A stretch of 64,000 nt of DNA from Exophiala sp. HKRS030 (lineage: Eukaryota > Ascomycota > Eurotiomycetes > Chaetothyriales > Herpotrichiellaceae). The position numbers and the translations under genes are program-made. Positions 21,190-34,346 of the stretch are shown one piece after another. Within the stretch, counting starts at the first letter, position 1; each line of letters begins with the position of its first letter. Below the pieces are notes generated by a model, which was not told the origin of the DNA, did no database searches, and worked only from the letters and a program-made list of their open reading frames with translations. The stretch is from the NCBI GenBank assembly GCA_023897205.1, contig JAHWDD010000001.1, positions 4,836,001 to 4,900,000 of the forward strand. The letters run 5' to 3'.

Positions 21190-22122
21190 TCACGACCACA
21201 GAATATGGCTGTAATGTCCGGGCACCTTTTGAATGCACTTGTCACAGCCGTTGAGAAACCCCATGTGCAGTCTCGCCGTTCTTGCCTTTCCCCCCGGGCT
21301 GGAGTAACCGTCGAGTTGGAGACCACCATCGTCACATCTCTCGTCCATGGGGACATGGGCCGGTGGTTCTCCACAACGAAGCAGTCCGTCGCCATCGCCC
21401 TGCTGGTCGACCATCATGCTGTCCGTGTCTCGTCGATCATCCTCCACGGGACTCGGTAGTCCGTCTCGCCCGATCCAGGAATCTTGCTCGATCATCGGAC
21501 TGAGGTTCGTACGCAGAGGCGGGAACTGATGCCGGGGGACACTGGGCAGGTCCGCGACTCGGTTGTCGAAGTGGCTGCTGATCGGGGTCGGCACTCTTTC
21601 TCTCGCAAACGTGTCCATCGCGGTCAGAAAGTTGCTGTCGCGGTAAGGTGGTATAATGTCGTTCGAACGGGCCCTCCTGATGGTGGGGGGGTTCAGGTCC
21701 ATGTTCACGTCCACGTTGTGATGGTCTCCACACTGTGCTCGGATCGAGGACATGCTGCTGGAATCGCTGCCTTGAGAGTCCCGGGTCGGACGAGACTTGT
21801 TGGTGGTGGGCCAGTGGCTGGCGTCCTTGGGCTCAGAAGGGCTTTCGTCCTCGGAGGTATCTACCGGGGTCGGCGGTTGTTGGTAGATGGAGGTGAAGGT
21901 AGAATACGCCTGGGATTGCAACTGTGGTCTGGCCGAAGGGGATAGGCGAATCGGTAGACACTGATGAGGAGGTCTTCTCTTTGGACTTCGCGTCATCAGA
22001 GATTCATCACTCGGATCGTCAATCCTTCGTTTCCGCTTGTGCTGCAGAGCAGCGTCGAATTGGAAGGCAGGGCACACGTCTGTCATGGTTGGTTCGGCGG
22101 TGAAATTCTCGTCGGTCGACAT
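21190..22122 (-). CDS. Disordered fungal protein with conserved Cys/His C-terminal motif
   Basis: A single exon of 310 residues from the ATG at 22122 (MSTDENFTAEPTMTDVCPAF). Most of the chain is Ser, Pro, Arg and Asp-rich with a probable nuclear localisation signal (HKRKRR near residue 30, SPKRRPP near 47). The last 35 residues are different: ARTARLHMGFLNGCDKC, then VPGHYSHIL. I remember this type of ending (LHMGY..DC..C...VPGHYSH) from many uncharacterised ascomycete proteins, where it is the only conserved part. The two Cys and the HYSH residues could form a small metal site. No function is known to me. The start is supported by the absence of any upstream in-frame ATG. Confidence 0.8.
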   Translation of the reverse strand: MSTDENFTAEPTMTDVCPAFQFDAALQHKRKRRIDDPSDESLMTRSPKRRPPHQCLPIRLSPSARPQLQSQAYSTFTSIYQQPPTPVDTSEDESPSEPKDASHWPTTNKSRPTRDSQGSDSSSMSSIRAQCGDHHNVDVNMDLNPPTIRRARSNDIIPPYRDSNFLTAMDTFARERVPTPISSHFDNRVADLPSVPRHQFPPLRTNLSPMIEQDSWIGRDGLPSPVEDDRRDTDSMMVDQQGDGDGLLRCGEPPAHVPMDERCDDGGLQLDGYSSPGGKARTARLHMGFLNGCDKCIQKVPGHYSHILWS

Positions 22123-22690
22123 GGTGGGATATGAGGACCAGGTGGGCGAATTAGTCCTATCTATAAAACGTTGTTCTCTCTTCCCAAAGGAGAAAATGTC
22201 ATAGTAACCCCTCTCTCTCGAAAGGAAAAAAAAGGGAGTCGATCAAACAGTGATGGTGTCGCGGGTTGACAGGAATTGGTTGCTGAAACACAGACAATCT
22301 CGACCGAGGGGCCAACCAGGGCGCGTGATCGAGTAGAAGCGAAGAACAGGCGAACGACAAAACAAGATGACGCGATAGCCGGATGATGAGTCTTCCGGAG
22401 AAGATGAGAGCCTCGATAAGAGAGGGGTTAAAGGAGGCAGTGTAGTTGTTGTATTGTTGGTATATCTTTTAATTCTTAACAGTGGAGGGGAGAGAGAGGG
22501 ATTGTCTAAATCCGGGCAACGAGTAATAAACGTGGAATTGGTGAAGCAATATGGTTCAAAGCAGCGTCATGAGTACAGAGTGCAGCAGGTTTACTCCCAC
22601 CCCTACTCCTACCTCTAGGCGACTCGGGATTTGTGGAGGGGGAAAAGGAGAGCCCATCAGACGCCTAAAGTACCTCGGTCACTGCCCGGA

Positions 22691-22735
22691 CTTAGGCATT
22701 AGAGGGGTCCCTATTGGGTGGGTTGCATGCCTAAG
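22691..22735. repeat. 9-bp inverted repeat (CTTAGGCAT / ATGCCTAAG)
   Basis: CTTAGGCAT at 22691-22699 is perfectly complementary to ATGCCTAAG at 22727-22735, with a 27-base spacer. Confidence 0.7.
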
Positions 22736-22820
22736 GTTGCAGCTGCCTTGTTAAGCGACAAAGCCTTTATGAGTACCCGATGAGCCTCCCCTACGACGTC
22801 ATCCAAGGGTTCTGTGGTTC

Positions 22821-22850
22821 TCCCTGATGCTCCCTGATGCTCCCTAATGC
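22821..22850. repeat. 10-bp tandem repeat x3 (TCCCTGATGC)
   Basis: Three consecutive units at 22821, 22831 and 22841; the third has one change (TCCCTAATGC). It lies about 400 bp upstream of the DAHP synthase start. Confidence 0.85.
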
Positions 22851-23179
22851 TCATCCTATCCGGCTTTCCTCAGGGATCACGTGCAGATGTAGATCTAGAC
22901 CAGTGCAAAGACCCGTAACGAGTATTTACTTCCGTACTCGTTTTCTCATGCCACAATTCTTCACCGCCTTTGAGCCGGGTCGAATTCTGCCCCTCCACGT
23001 TCTGAAACTTTTTTGCAGCCCGTGTGAATCATAATGCCTCGTAGAAAGTCTCTCTTGTAGCTGTTTCTTCCTCTCCACACAAAACACATACACCCGACCG
23101 ACCGACTTTTCTCTTCCTTCACAGAGCTCGTTAATACCTTACCTGCTTTTTCCTCCTCTTGAGTTTTTCTCTCACCTAA

Positions 23180-24388
<1,209 letters not shown>

Positions 24389-25259
24389 TTCAGTCCGTTA
24401 CGGAACTAAACTTTTTGTGTTCGACCGAACGGGGGATTTGCTTTTTTTCCCCCATCAAACAACCATAATAAGCGCAGTGAACGAGGCAATGCGACGCGAA
24501 CGGTGTTGGATGTATTTTTTTTGCTGCCGGCACCTGGAGCGGCGTCTCGGGACTTTCCTTGTCCTCCTGAGCAGCATCTTCCAAGCGAGGCTTCGAAGTT
24601 TTGCATCTCTTTTTTTTCTGCGTCGCAAATGGAATGCAACTTCAGCGAATCTTGTTAAAATTGGGAAAAGAAAAAAAGGTCTCGGTTGTCATCTCTTCAC
24701 TCTACCTTTGGTTGCTTTTTGCTCCGACAATGCAAGGGAAAAAAGGGGGCGCATTTCTTTTTTTCCCCTTAAAAAAAAAGGGGAACGACGTGTTACATAC
24801 AGGGGACATGAGCTTGGGATTTGCTTGGGGCAAAATTTCACATGGCATCGTACCAAAGAAAATCAAGGATCAACGTCAAGATATCAAGAAAAAGCCCATA
24901 GAAGAAAGGCCACTTATTACAGCTGTTAAGAAGGATTCACGTCCCAGTCCAGTCCATCCATATCCGCACCAGTGCTATGCGATGATAGTCCTACACGTAA
25001 TTGACTCGCTCCCATTGAACCCAGTTCCCTGAGCATGCTGTCCCAGTTCAATGCCATGAGTCCTCGCCATTCCATTTCCCATTTCCTAGCCCGAGTCATT
25101 AATATCTGCTTTGTCCAAACAAGCACACGCCCTGTCCACTGTCTCCTGCCTGCCCCGCTGCCGTCTCGCTTCCGAAGCACATCACAACATCCCCAAAATC
25201 GTGTTCCTGTCTCTCAGCGCACATGACCTGTTCCATGTTCTTCCGGCTTGGGATGTGAA
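24389..25259. other. Convergent 3' region, DAHP synthase / TOR
   Basis: An 870-bp spacer rich in T and A runs (for example 24443-24450, 24608-24618, 24760-24780). Frames of 140 to 190 codons occur but are low-complexity, so I call no gene. Confidence 0.55.
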
Positions 25260-28200
25260 TTACCAGAACGAACACCATCCAATGTAATGCTGACACAGAT
25301 TCTCCACGTTTGTCGCCTGCAGAATCAGTCGATCAACTTGCTCCGCGACCCCAAGGCCTCCTATGCCTGCCATGGTCGTCTCGGGCGCTGCACCTGCGAT
25401 GCTCGTAAGGCCTTGCTTTGCGCCACCGTTTGCACTACCACCGTCACTACTGCCGTTTGCACCCACGCTCGTTGGGACCACGCCTGTAGCATGATTCATC
25501 GTGCCGCCATTGAGATCCATCAGAGCCTCTAGGCCAAGACCGTTCGCATCCGCCCCGAGCCGTGCTGCCGCTGTGCCGGGGTTTGCAGGCTTGAAGTCGC
25601 GACCGGTTAACTTCTCTTTAACTCTTGCTAGTACTTGCAATGCTCTTGCATTCTGTACCTCCTTGGCCTCTTGTGCAGCGGCGTTGCCCTCCCCGACTTT
25701 AGAAGAGTCGAGGATACTTCCTCCACCCATTGCGGGGTCGAGGATGCTGCTGCGTCTGTGTCGCCGACCGGGAGGAGCACCAACATGGCTGTGAGCTGCA
25801 CCGTTCATCGCTGCTGTAGCAGGATGATGCGCTGTCTCCATTGGGCTGCGATCGTAGTCTCCTGGAGCACCAGGGGCGTCCATGATACTTTGGCGTCGCT
25901 CTGACCGGAAATTTGGTCGAGGCGGTGACTCCCGCGTGTTGAGACGCCAATTGAGAAGTGGGTCGTGAATGAAAGCCTCCAGCACTGCGAGAAGCGATTC
26001 TTTGTTCTCGCGAATCACTCGCATTACGTTCTCGCATGTGATCCTGAAAGAACCTTCAATGTTGCTGACTTCCATAGCAAAGGTGAGCATTCTGGTCAAG
26101 CGGAAGGGAACTCGTTCAGGGTATTTTTCACGATGCATGGCCACTTCGAAACAATCACCAAAATCGATGTGAACGATCTTGCCAGTGATGCGATCAAGCA
26201 TAAGGTTAGACGGATGCCGGTCTCCCAGTCCGAGAATGTAGCCGACCATGGACATGACAGCTAGCGAACGGGTATAGTTAGTACGCCGATCGAGCCATGC
26301 TTCAGAGCTCTTAGACTTAAGCCATAGCACGCGGTACAAGTCCTTCCCAGTCGTATTGTCCATTGCATACCCGAATACTTCGACCTTCTGCATCAACGTA
26401 AGGTTATCATAATCCGGTGCCATCTGCAGCATAATTCTATGCTCGATATTGAGGAGAATGCGACGCGATTCGCGATATTCCTTGACCAAATTATGAAGTG
26501 TGTCCGAGTTAGGTACCCATCCAAGCAGGCCAGAATTTTGTGAAAGAGGAATTGCCGGGAAACGTTGGATGTTCAAATGACGCTTGAAGCTTTCGGTATC
26601 ATTGGTCAACAGCGTGTTGACCAGTCCGAACAGCTGCATCACTCGTTCATCTTGTCGAATATCTTCATGGCCCTTCAACAGGAAAGCGTATGAAACTCCA
26701 TCGGAACCCTTCACAGTCATCTTTCGAGGTCGTTGCTTCGAAGGAATGACGGTCAAAACATGGTCGAAGCTGATGATCCTGATTATAGGCTTGCCCGAGC
26801 GATAAGTGCCAGGAACAGCAAGGTCGAGATCGTGTGCATCCTTAAGGCGCGGCGACACATATTTCAAGTCGAGGCTCATCAGCTGAGGCAATTGGCGAGC
26901 AATCTTCCTGAAAACCGCATAGTACAAATCCCAGGCCTGGTTAAGGTCTCCTATTTCTTTGGACCGGCGGAATGCATTGCAGAATGCTCTGGCTTCAGCG
27001 AGATCATGCCCAAATGCTTGGGCGAAAGATACCTCTCTGAGGGTCTCGGCGCCTCGATCGAGTAATTCGTGTAATGGTGCAAGTGTTGCAAGCATGCCTT
27101 CGACATCATGATCACCAAAATATAGTCGAGAAGCTTCTTCAAGGCCTTCGTGCCAAAGTTCGTGCCACAACACAGCAACACGGATAAGTTCGTGGCTGAC
27201 AAGGTCAGCTTGCTCAACTAGGACTGGACTGTGCACTCTCATGTTGTCCATAATTTGCATTGCGGAATTAGCGCGGCGCTGCACCAAGGACTTCATGGCC
27301 ACGGTCAAGGGATAGACCAATGCTTGTGGGTGAGCTTTTCCAACTTCTGTCAACAGTCGATGGACAGCTGCCCGAACTCTCGCGTTTGGTTGGTTGATTC
27401 TTGCAATCAATTGAGGGATAACTTCAAGCCAGGTGTCGATGCTCACGGATGCGAAGCCTTCAATGATGACGGAGTTGACCTCGCTGTGTCCACCATGTGC
27501 GAACCACAACGTCAACAGGCGGAGAGTGTCTTGCAGACTACTCGTCTTCGAAAGAGCAATGGATCTGAAGAAGCCTCCAATTGCAGGGACGACATGATTC
27601 TGGATGACATGCTCGGGCAGATTGCGCACCTTGTCCTGGTCTGTATGAGACGCCATCGAAGTCACAACCTCGAAATTTGCCAAAGCATACGCATGCCATG
27701 CTTTGTACCAGGTCTCGTTGTATTGCGTCGCAGCGTGGTACGACGACAGAATATCTCGGACAGCTTCCTGAGCATTCGGACTTGTCCAATCACCTCTGAG
27801 CAGGTATGACTGCCATTCTCCTTGTCGGAGATAGCACTTGGCCAGGAGTTTCGCACATCTGTCCAATTCATCGTGTTTTCTCCGTTGGGTAAGCGCATCG
27901 TGTCCTGCGGTATCAATACCGTTCATGCTATTCATCCTCTCATTCTGCATGCCGTTCGCAAGGGACGCATTGGCTTGTTGAAAATCATCAGCAAGTCTCA
28001 TAGTGAACTCCCGGAGGAACGAAAGGGCTTGCTTTTGATTGCCAGTTGCCCAGTTGAACTTGAGCCGAGCGTATGCAACAGGAGGCGGTGCCGCGCCAGC
28101 GGCAGCGGCAGCATCACTAACACCGCCCAGGGAAGCCAACGATCTTTCCGCCAGACCAATCCGATCTGATTTGCGGCAGAGATTTGCAAACTTGATCCAA

Positions 28201-31200
28201 ATTTCTGGATTGTCGGTTGGTGTCAAAACCAGAGCCCGGACTTTCAGCATTCGCTGCCAGACCTCCACATTCGATTGACAACCTAACAACCTCTTGTTCC
28301 ATAGCAACTTGAGAGAATTCTGTTTGTCGAGTTGCCCTTCACTCTGCTTGTAGACGATGATCTCTTCGAGTTCGGCAAGCATCTGCGTCCGAACAACCAC
28401 GCTGTAGGCGCGGTTATAAGACTCCCCAATCGTCGCAGTGATTTCTGAGTTGACACCTTCTCGGGCTCGCACGATGAAGTTGTAAGCTTCGGGAAAGTTG
28501 TTGCGCTGGATTGCAAGAATGGCGCCGAAGAAAGCTCTATCGGGAGAACTTTCCTTCATAACACTAATGTAGTTGTCCATAGAGTCCCACTCGCCTCGGC
28601 CCCAAGCTGCCGCTGCAGCGAGTGCTGACATATTCTTGCGGTTCTCGACGCTTGCATTATTCCAGTGTTCCTGGGCGATCTCTGAAAGCATCTTCCATTC
28701 ACCCAAAGCATGCAAACAGCGCATCTTTCCCATAACGATGTCGAAGTTTTCAGGCTCTATTTTTTCACGCTTCTGGTAAGCAGCCAATGCTTCTTCCCAT
28801 CGTTGTAGCTTCTCAAACCATGCTTCTTTGAGCTCAACTTCGCCAAACACTTGCGCCCGACGCAAAATACCAATAGCAGCGTCAGACTGTTGCAGTTGAT
28901 TGTTGATGCTGATCAGAGCCTCGACACTTGAGCTGTTCTGATCTTGTTCAAACTCAAGTTCTTTGTAGTGCAGCGCTTTCGCAAAGGCATGACATTTCGC
29001 AGCGAATCGTCCAAGCGTTCTTATGTCGATCGGCAAAGACTTATCATCATGCTCCATATACTCAGCTAAATTTAGCAACGTTTGCAAGATATCCGGAGGG
29101 ATGTTGGAAGATGTCAAGGCTTTTTCGATCGAAGCAATGAGTTCTTCCTGATACTGGTCGTAGAGCTCGGTCCAGCAGGAGGCAAACGCCGAGTTGAATA
29201 AGTCTTTGGCCAAGGGTTGAAAGACGGTAGCCAAACTCGCACAAGCTCGCAAGGCGTGAGATGGAGACTCTTTCAGTAGTTCGACACTAAATCTTCTCAT
29301 CCATTCTTGCCAGTCTTCCTTGGTCGACTTTTGAGAAACATCCCAGGCACTCTTCAAGTGCTGTTGATTCACCGGAAGTCTCATGGAAGTTATGTTAGAA
29401 TAGGTTGTGTCTTCAGCTGCTAGACCGTACTGCTCATCCGGATAGAAGTCCACCGGCAATGGCTTTCCAGTCTTCAAGTTCTCGACCAGCTTCTGAAATC
29501 GTTCGGAATTGATCTGCCCAGTTTTCGTAGCCCGCTCTACCAAAGGGAGATAGTGACTGAAATCCTGACCAAGATGATATATTAACGCACAGACACAGTC
29601 CAGTGCCGCAGCTTTCAATGAGCGCTCCGAGGAATTTGTGACAGCCTTCTCTGGTGAGGACAGAATCTTTGCAAGTGGGTGAATCATGAGCGAAGCAAAG
29701 TCGGTAACATTGACCGTTCGGGATAATTTGCCTAGGGTGTCGATTGCTGCTCGTCTGGCATTAGGGGGGGCTGCTGGGTTTTCGAAGATACCAACAATTG
29801 CCGGCGTGATCATGTGCATATACTCCTCCCCGCTGGAGCCAAATACCAGGAAAGTATGTAGGATGCGCATCGAAGCCTCTCTTCGCAGGTCGGAGTCATT
29901 CTCAATAACCGCAAGCATAAGGGGTAATAAACCAGCAAGATATCTCCTGAATTCGCCCTCAAGAGACTTTGAGATGGCCTCAATCAATGACAAAATCGTC
30001 GACTGTACTTGCCGCGACACATTCCAATACTCTCTGATGACGGCGATGATTTCTGGCAGGAATGCTCGGATATGCTGACGAACAATATTGACCAGGACAG
30101 CAAGTTGATTGAAGTATGACTCTAAGCGGGTTGGGTGCGAACTCCGAATCACTGCTAGGAAACCGGGGACAATCTGACCCAGGAAAGGCACACACTTCAT
30201 GCCTATCGTCTTGAAGATGGTCACAACGGCATCGATCACGGCGCTGTGATATTGAGCTAGGGTGTGATCTGCTAAGATTGTCTGCATCAAGGTGTTGATG
30301 ACGACTGTTGGATAGTATTCCTCATTCGACGGTGTAAGTCCTGACATTATCAGGGCAACGTCGGAGACGGGAGGTACTTCGGATTGGTTCTGTTTTTGAG
30401 TCACCGTATCGGCGAGTTGCTGGTACTTATAAGGATCGAGAGCTCCAAGAACACCGACTAGCTTAATGGCATCCGTTCTGAGCTCGCCATGAGCTTCGGT
30501 CTTGATCAGGTTGATCAAGATTCCAAGCAATTCGGGATATTCAGTATATGGGTCAATCACATACTGGGAATTGACCGCAAGGGAGCTCAAAGTCTTCATG
30601 GCCGCGTCGCGCTTTTCGTGTGATCCGAGATCTTGTAAAGCATCAATGATGATAGGCATGAGTTCGGGGATATGCTGTGCCATCTCTTCTCCGCCAACTG
30701 ATGTCAGATCACCAAGGGCCTTGATGGTAGTTGACGCGACTCCCGGGTTTAGATCAGTGGCCTTGGGGAGGAGAGCGGAAACCATCGCTTCCACGTATGT
30801 CTTGACCAAAGAAGTGGCATTAGAGACGAACAGGCTAATCAAACGGGCACTCTCTTCCTTCTGCTTTGCTGTATTGGAATACCCAAGCCCGGTAAGTAAG
30901 CTGACCAGTAACTTCCGGAGAGGTGGAAAGACGTATGCAGGGTTTACCGTTGTCAGTCGTCCGATGATCTCAATGGCAGCTTCACGGACGCCAAAGACTT
31001 CGTCATTAACAGCCAGGAAAAGACATCGGATATTTTCAGGCCTCGCAAGATGCTTGTCAAACTTCCTGTCCAGCGCCTGAAGCACTGTCATTCTGATTTC
31101 AGGGTCCGGATCGCCAACAGCCACAGTCAACAGCTTGTCCACGACTTCACCCACCACCTGAATCGCATTGTTACTGGTCTGGTGCAGGATGGGGTCTTGC

Positions 31201-32821
31201 ATGAATAGCTGGCAGCACGTCAATGCCGCTGCTCGTCGAATGTCTGGATTGTCGTTCGTGGCGTAACGAAGGGTGACATCGCGTACGAATTCGTTCAAGA
31301 TATGACCCGAGAAATCGAACTTCCCGAGCGTTTCAAGGGCCAATGTGATCTCATGGTCCTTGAGCTCTGCGGGAAATCCTCCATAATCTTTTGCAAAAGA
31401 AGGAAGTGGTGGAACTGTGTTTGGAGGACAACCTAAAGGTCTGTACGGAGAACGAACCAAGATAAGACTGAGCAAGTCAAGCAGCTTGTCTTGTATGGTG
31501 GTCCGAATTGGTGGTATGTTATGTGCCATATCTTCGAGAGCTTTCTCCATGGGCTCGGTGAGGCCGCATGCAAAGATTGGATCCAGGAGTGCCTCCATGT
31601 ACTTGCTAAGTGTCTGACCAACTGCGCCAGCAAGCATGCTGATACAGTTGAACATCGGGCCTTCGTCTACTGCAGCCCGATTTTTCGTCTTCGCGCTCAA
31701 TGACTCCCGGATGTATAGGATGATACCGTCAAGGTATTGCGCAATGGCACTGCCTACAGCCTTAGCTATCTGCCCTATGGCAATAAAGGCCTGGTTTCTC
31801 TCCTTTTCGCGCTTGAGCTGAGCTTGCAGGTAGATCATAAATTTGTGCAAGTAGTTGTTGATGAAATCGAGGGGGGCGTATTCGGCCAGAACAGGGATCA
31901 TCTGTACCACCTGCGTTCTGATCCTAGAGTCCCGATGGTCTTTGAGTCTTAGCACGATTTCACAGGCATTCCTGTAGAAGTCGTGCATGAACATGTTGCC
32001 CTGCTGCAAGAGCTCCATCAAAATAAGTAGTGAGCCAAGTGTCTCGTCAACGGTCGATGTTGGTCGGAAGCCTTCCAGCGCCTTTTGATATATTTTGGCA
32101 AACCAATGTGTCTGGAATTGTGCATCTCTTGCTACCATTACCCCGAAGCAGGCACTAACGGATTGAGCAGCTGTTCTTCGTATCAGGTCCTTAGGATCTC
32201 GTAGGGCGTTCCAGATCAAGTCGAAGATCTGCGGTATGAAGCCATAGACAAGTGTCGGAGAGTTGCTTGCCATTTCGCGGATTAGGAAAACTGCAGCCAA
32301 CTTGCGACTCTCCTGCTTGATCTCTGGCTGAAGCCATTCAAAAGCAGATGTCATCTCAGCCTCAACAAGCTCGGCGGTATACGCCCCTCCTGGCCGAGCC
32401 AGGTGACCCAAGGCTCGGCTGGCCGCATCCAAAACAGTGTAGTCATTGCTCTTCAAAGCTGCCCGCAGATAATTCGAATATTTTGAAGCCTTTTGCGCGG
32501 CATCGATCGCTTCACAATCTATCAACCGATCTAGGGCGAGGATACCGCCAACTTTGTCGCTGGGATCTGGGGCTTGGACAATGAGGTTGCTAAGTCGGTT
32601 TGTGACCCTGTCGTAGAAAGCGCCGAACCGTTCTGGAGACCATTCTAACAAGGAATTAGCATCATGTCTGTCTGATCAAAGACCAAAGTCATACCTCTTG
32701 ACAGCAGTGTGATGAGCTCTCGTAACTCAGATGCTGCCTTGTTCTTTACTTCATCGTTCTTGCTGCGCAACTCAATGAAGATGCGCTCGCTTGGGTCTGG
32801 ACCCGGACCTTGCGACGCCAT
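25260..32821 (-). CDS. TOR: TOR serine/threonine protein kinase (PIKK family)
   Basis: There are two exons, 32695-32821 and 25260-32644; a 50-bp intron splits a Glu codon (LLSRE-WSPERF). The product has 2503 residues, normal for TOR. It is the kinase of TORC1/TORC2 that couples nutrients to growth. HEAT repeats fill the N-terminal half, then the FAT region, then the FRB domain at about 1860-1960 (ELIRVAVLWHELWHEGLEEA). The Ser of EASRLYF (about 1880) and the Trp of QAWDLYY are kept, so rapamycin-FKBP12 binding is expected. The kinase core shows GHEDIRQDERVMQLF, GLGDRHPSNLML and HIDFGDCFE (about 2200). FATC ends ENLCQHYIGWCSFW. Between kinase and FATC lies an unusually long Gly/Ala/Asn-rich linker. 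A single large exon is unusual only for its size. Identification is secure. Confidence 0.97.
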
Positions 32822-34346
32822 GTCGCACCACCATGGTCCTCACAGAGAGTCCACGGAGTTTAAGGCGTAAGATGATAGTTCAAGGTCCTGAGGCTGTTGG
32901 GATAAGACAAGACAGAGTTGTTGGAGACTCTTGCAAGCCAACTTTCTAGGTGGAGTTAGTTCACTTGCAAGAGGCCGGTCGCAGCCAAAATCACTAGTGG
33001 TTTGCTGTGAATGCCCTCCAATCGTGCCGCTTTTATAGTCTACAGCACAAATACAACCATCACCAAACTTCCTCTTGCATTCTGTTAACCTTTCCTCAAC
33101 ATTTCGCACCGACAGCGCCTATGCATCCTGGACCTGGACCATCTGGACCTCGAAAGTCATAACTACTTAGCCTTAGATCGTATCCACAGCACCAAAGTAC
33201 TAGTTATATTCCTGACGACCAAACGCCCCATGTTCCTGTTTACTGGTGCTATCAAGTCTAGTTTCCATGATAAAGCTATCACAGGTTGTACAGTAAATAG
33301 CACTTGAAGGACTTCAGCTTGTCCGGCTTAGGCTTCAGCATCTTCAGGCAGCTGAATTACGAAATCTGTGTGACACTGTAATGACACAAAACTCCTCTCT
33401 GCAGTGGTGCGTTAAGCAACAAGGCAATGAGAAAAATGGTCAGATGAAAGAAACCTCCACACGAGACGTGGTGTGGCCGAAGTAGCCACAACCGACGCCG
33501 AGAGTGAGAGGTATCCTGTCTCTGAGGTTGACTAAAACTTTGGTTAATGCGATGCGCGCAAGCATACACGCTATGCTGCAGGCAGATCAGGGAGGGACGC
33601 CACTAGCTCAACATAGCCGGTGTGCGCGAGTACCGAAAGAGTTGTGGTTGTAAATACTTTACCATGGTTGGGTTCTCGGGCAATGGGACGACGATCAGGT
33701 CACTGGGATCTCATTCTTTTGAAAGCCGGCAAATACTTTGTGTTGCTGCAGTTGCCATCCTAAATGCTAATTAGTGGTTTCAAGGGTCAATTGCTGCCGT
33801 GGTTGCTGGAGACGTGTGAGTCGATGGTTTGAAAGGACTGGGAATATGATTTAATTGAGCAGGTTTGGCTTCAAGGACCATGTGAACAATGAGGATGTGA
33901 ACACGCTCCTGATGGCCACATGTCGTCTTCTCAGCAGAATGAATCTGCACTTCGCTGGTAATCTCGACATAAGCCACACACGTGTATGTAATGATGAAGA
34001 GGGCGTCTACCCCAGGTCCCCCCCACTCATTTCTTCTTACTGTTCAATGCGAGTTCGCGAGTTGCGAGGTCCTTATGCATCGCATCTTTGGACCCATAAC
34101 CCCCGAGGGTCATGGCCTGTAATATTGACAAAGCGCGGCCAACCGACGAGGCCAGTTCAGGCCGCAATCGCTTGAAGCGCAAGGCTCGCCTCTCATTCTT
34201 TGGTGGTTTCGACTCATCTTTTCCTGCCTCGTCGTTGGAAACGTTTTCTTTGTTACGGATCGAGGTGCTCTGCTGATTAGTCGAGTTCGATTCTTGATTC
34301 TTCGCCTGAGAGACGTTAATCCAGTGAAAAGAGGTTGAAGGTACCG
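32822..34346. other. 1.5-kb intergenic region upstream of TOR
   Basis: Promoter of TOR and 3' region of the poly(A) polymerase gene, both on the minus strand. I see only short random frames (up to 106 codons) and no repeat. Confidence 0.55.
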
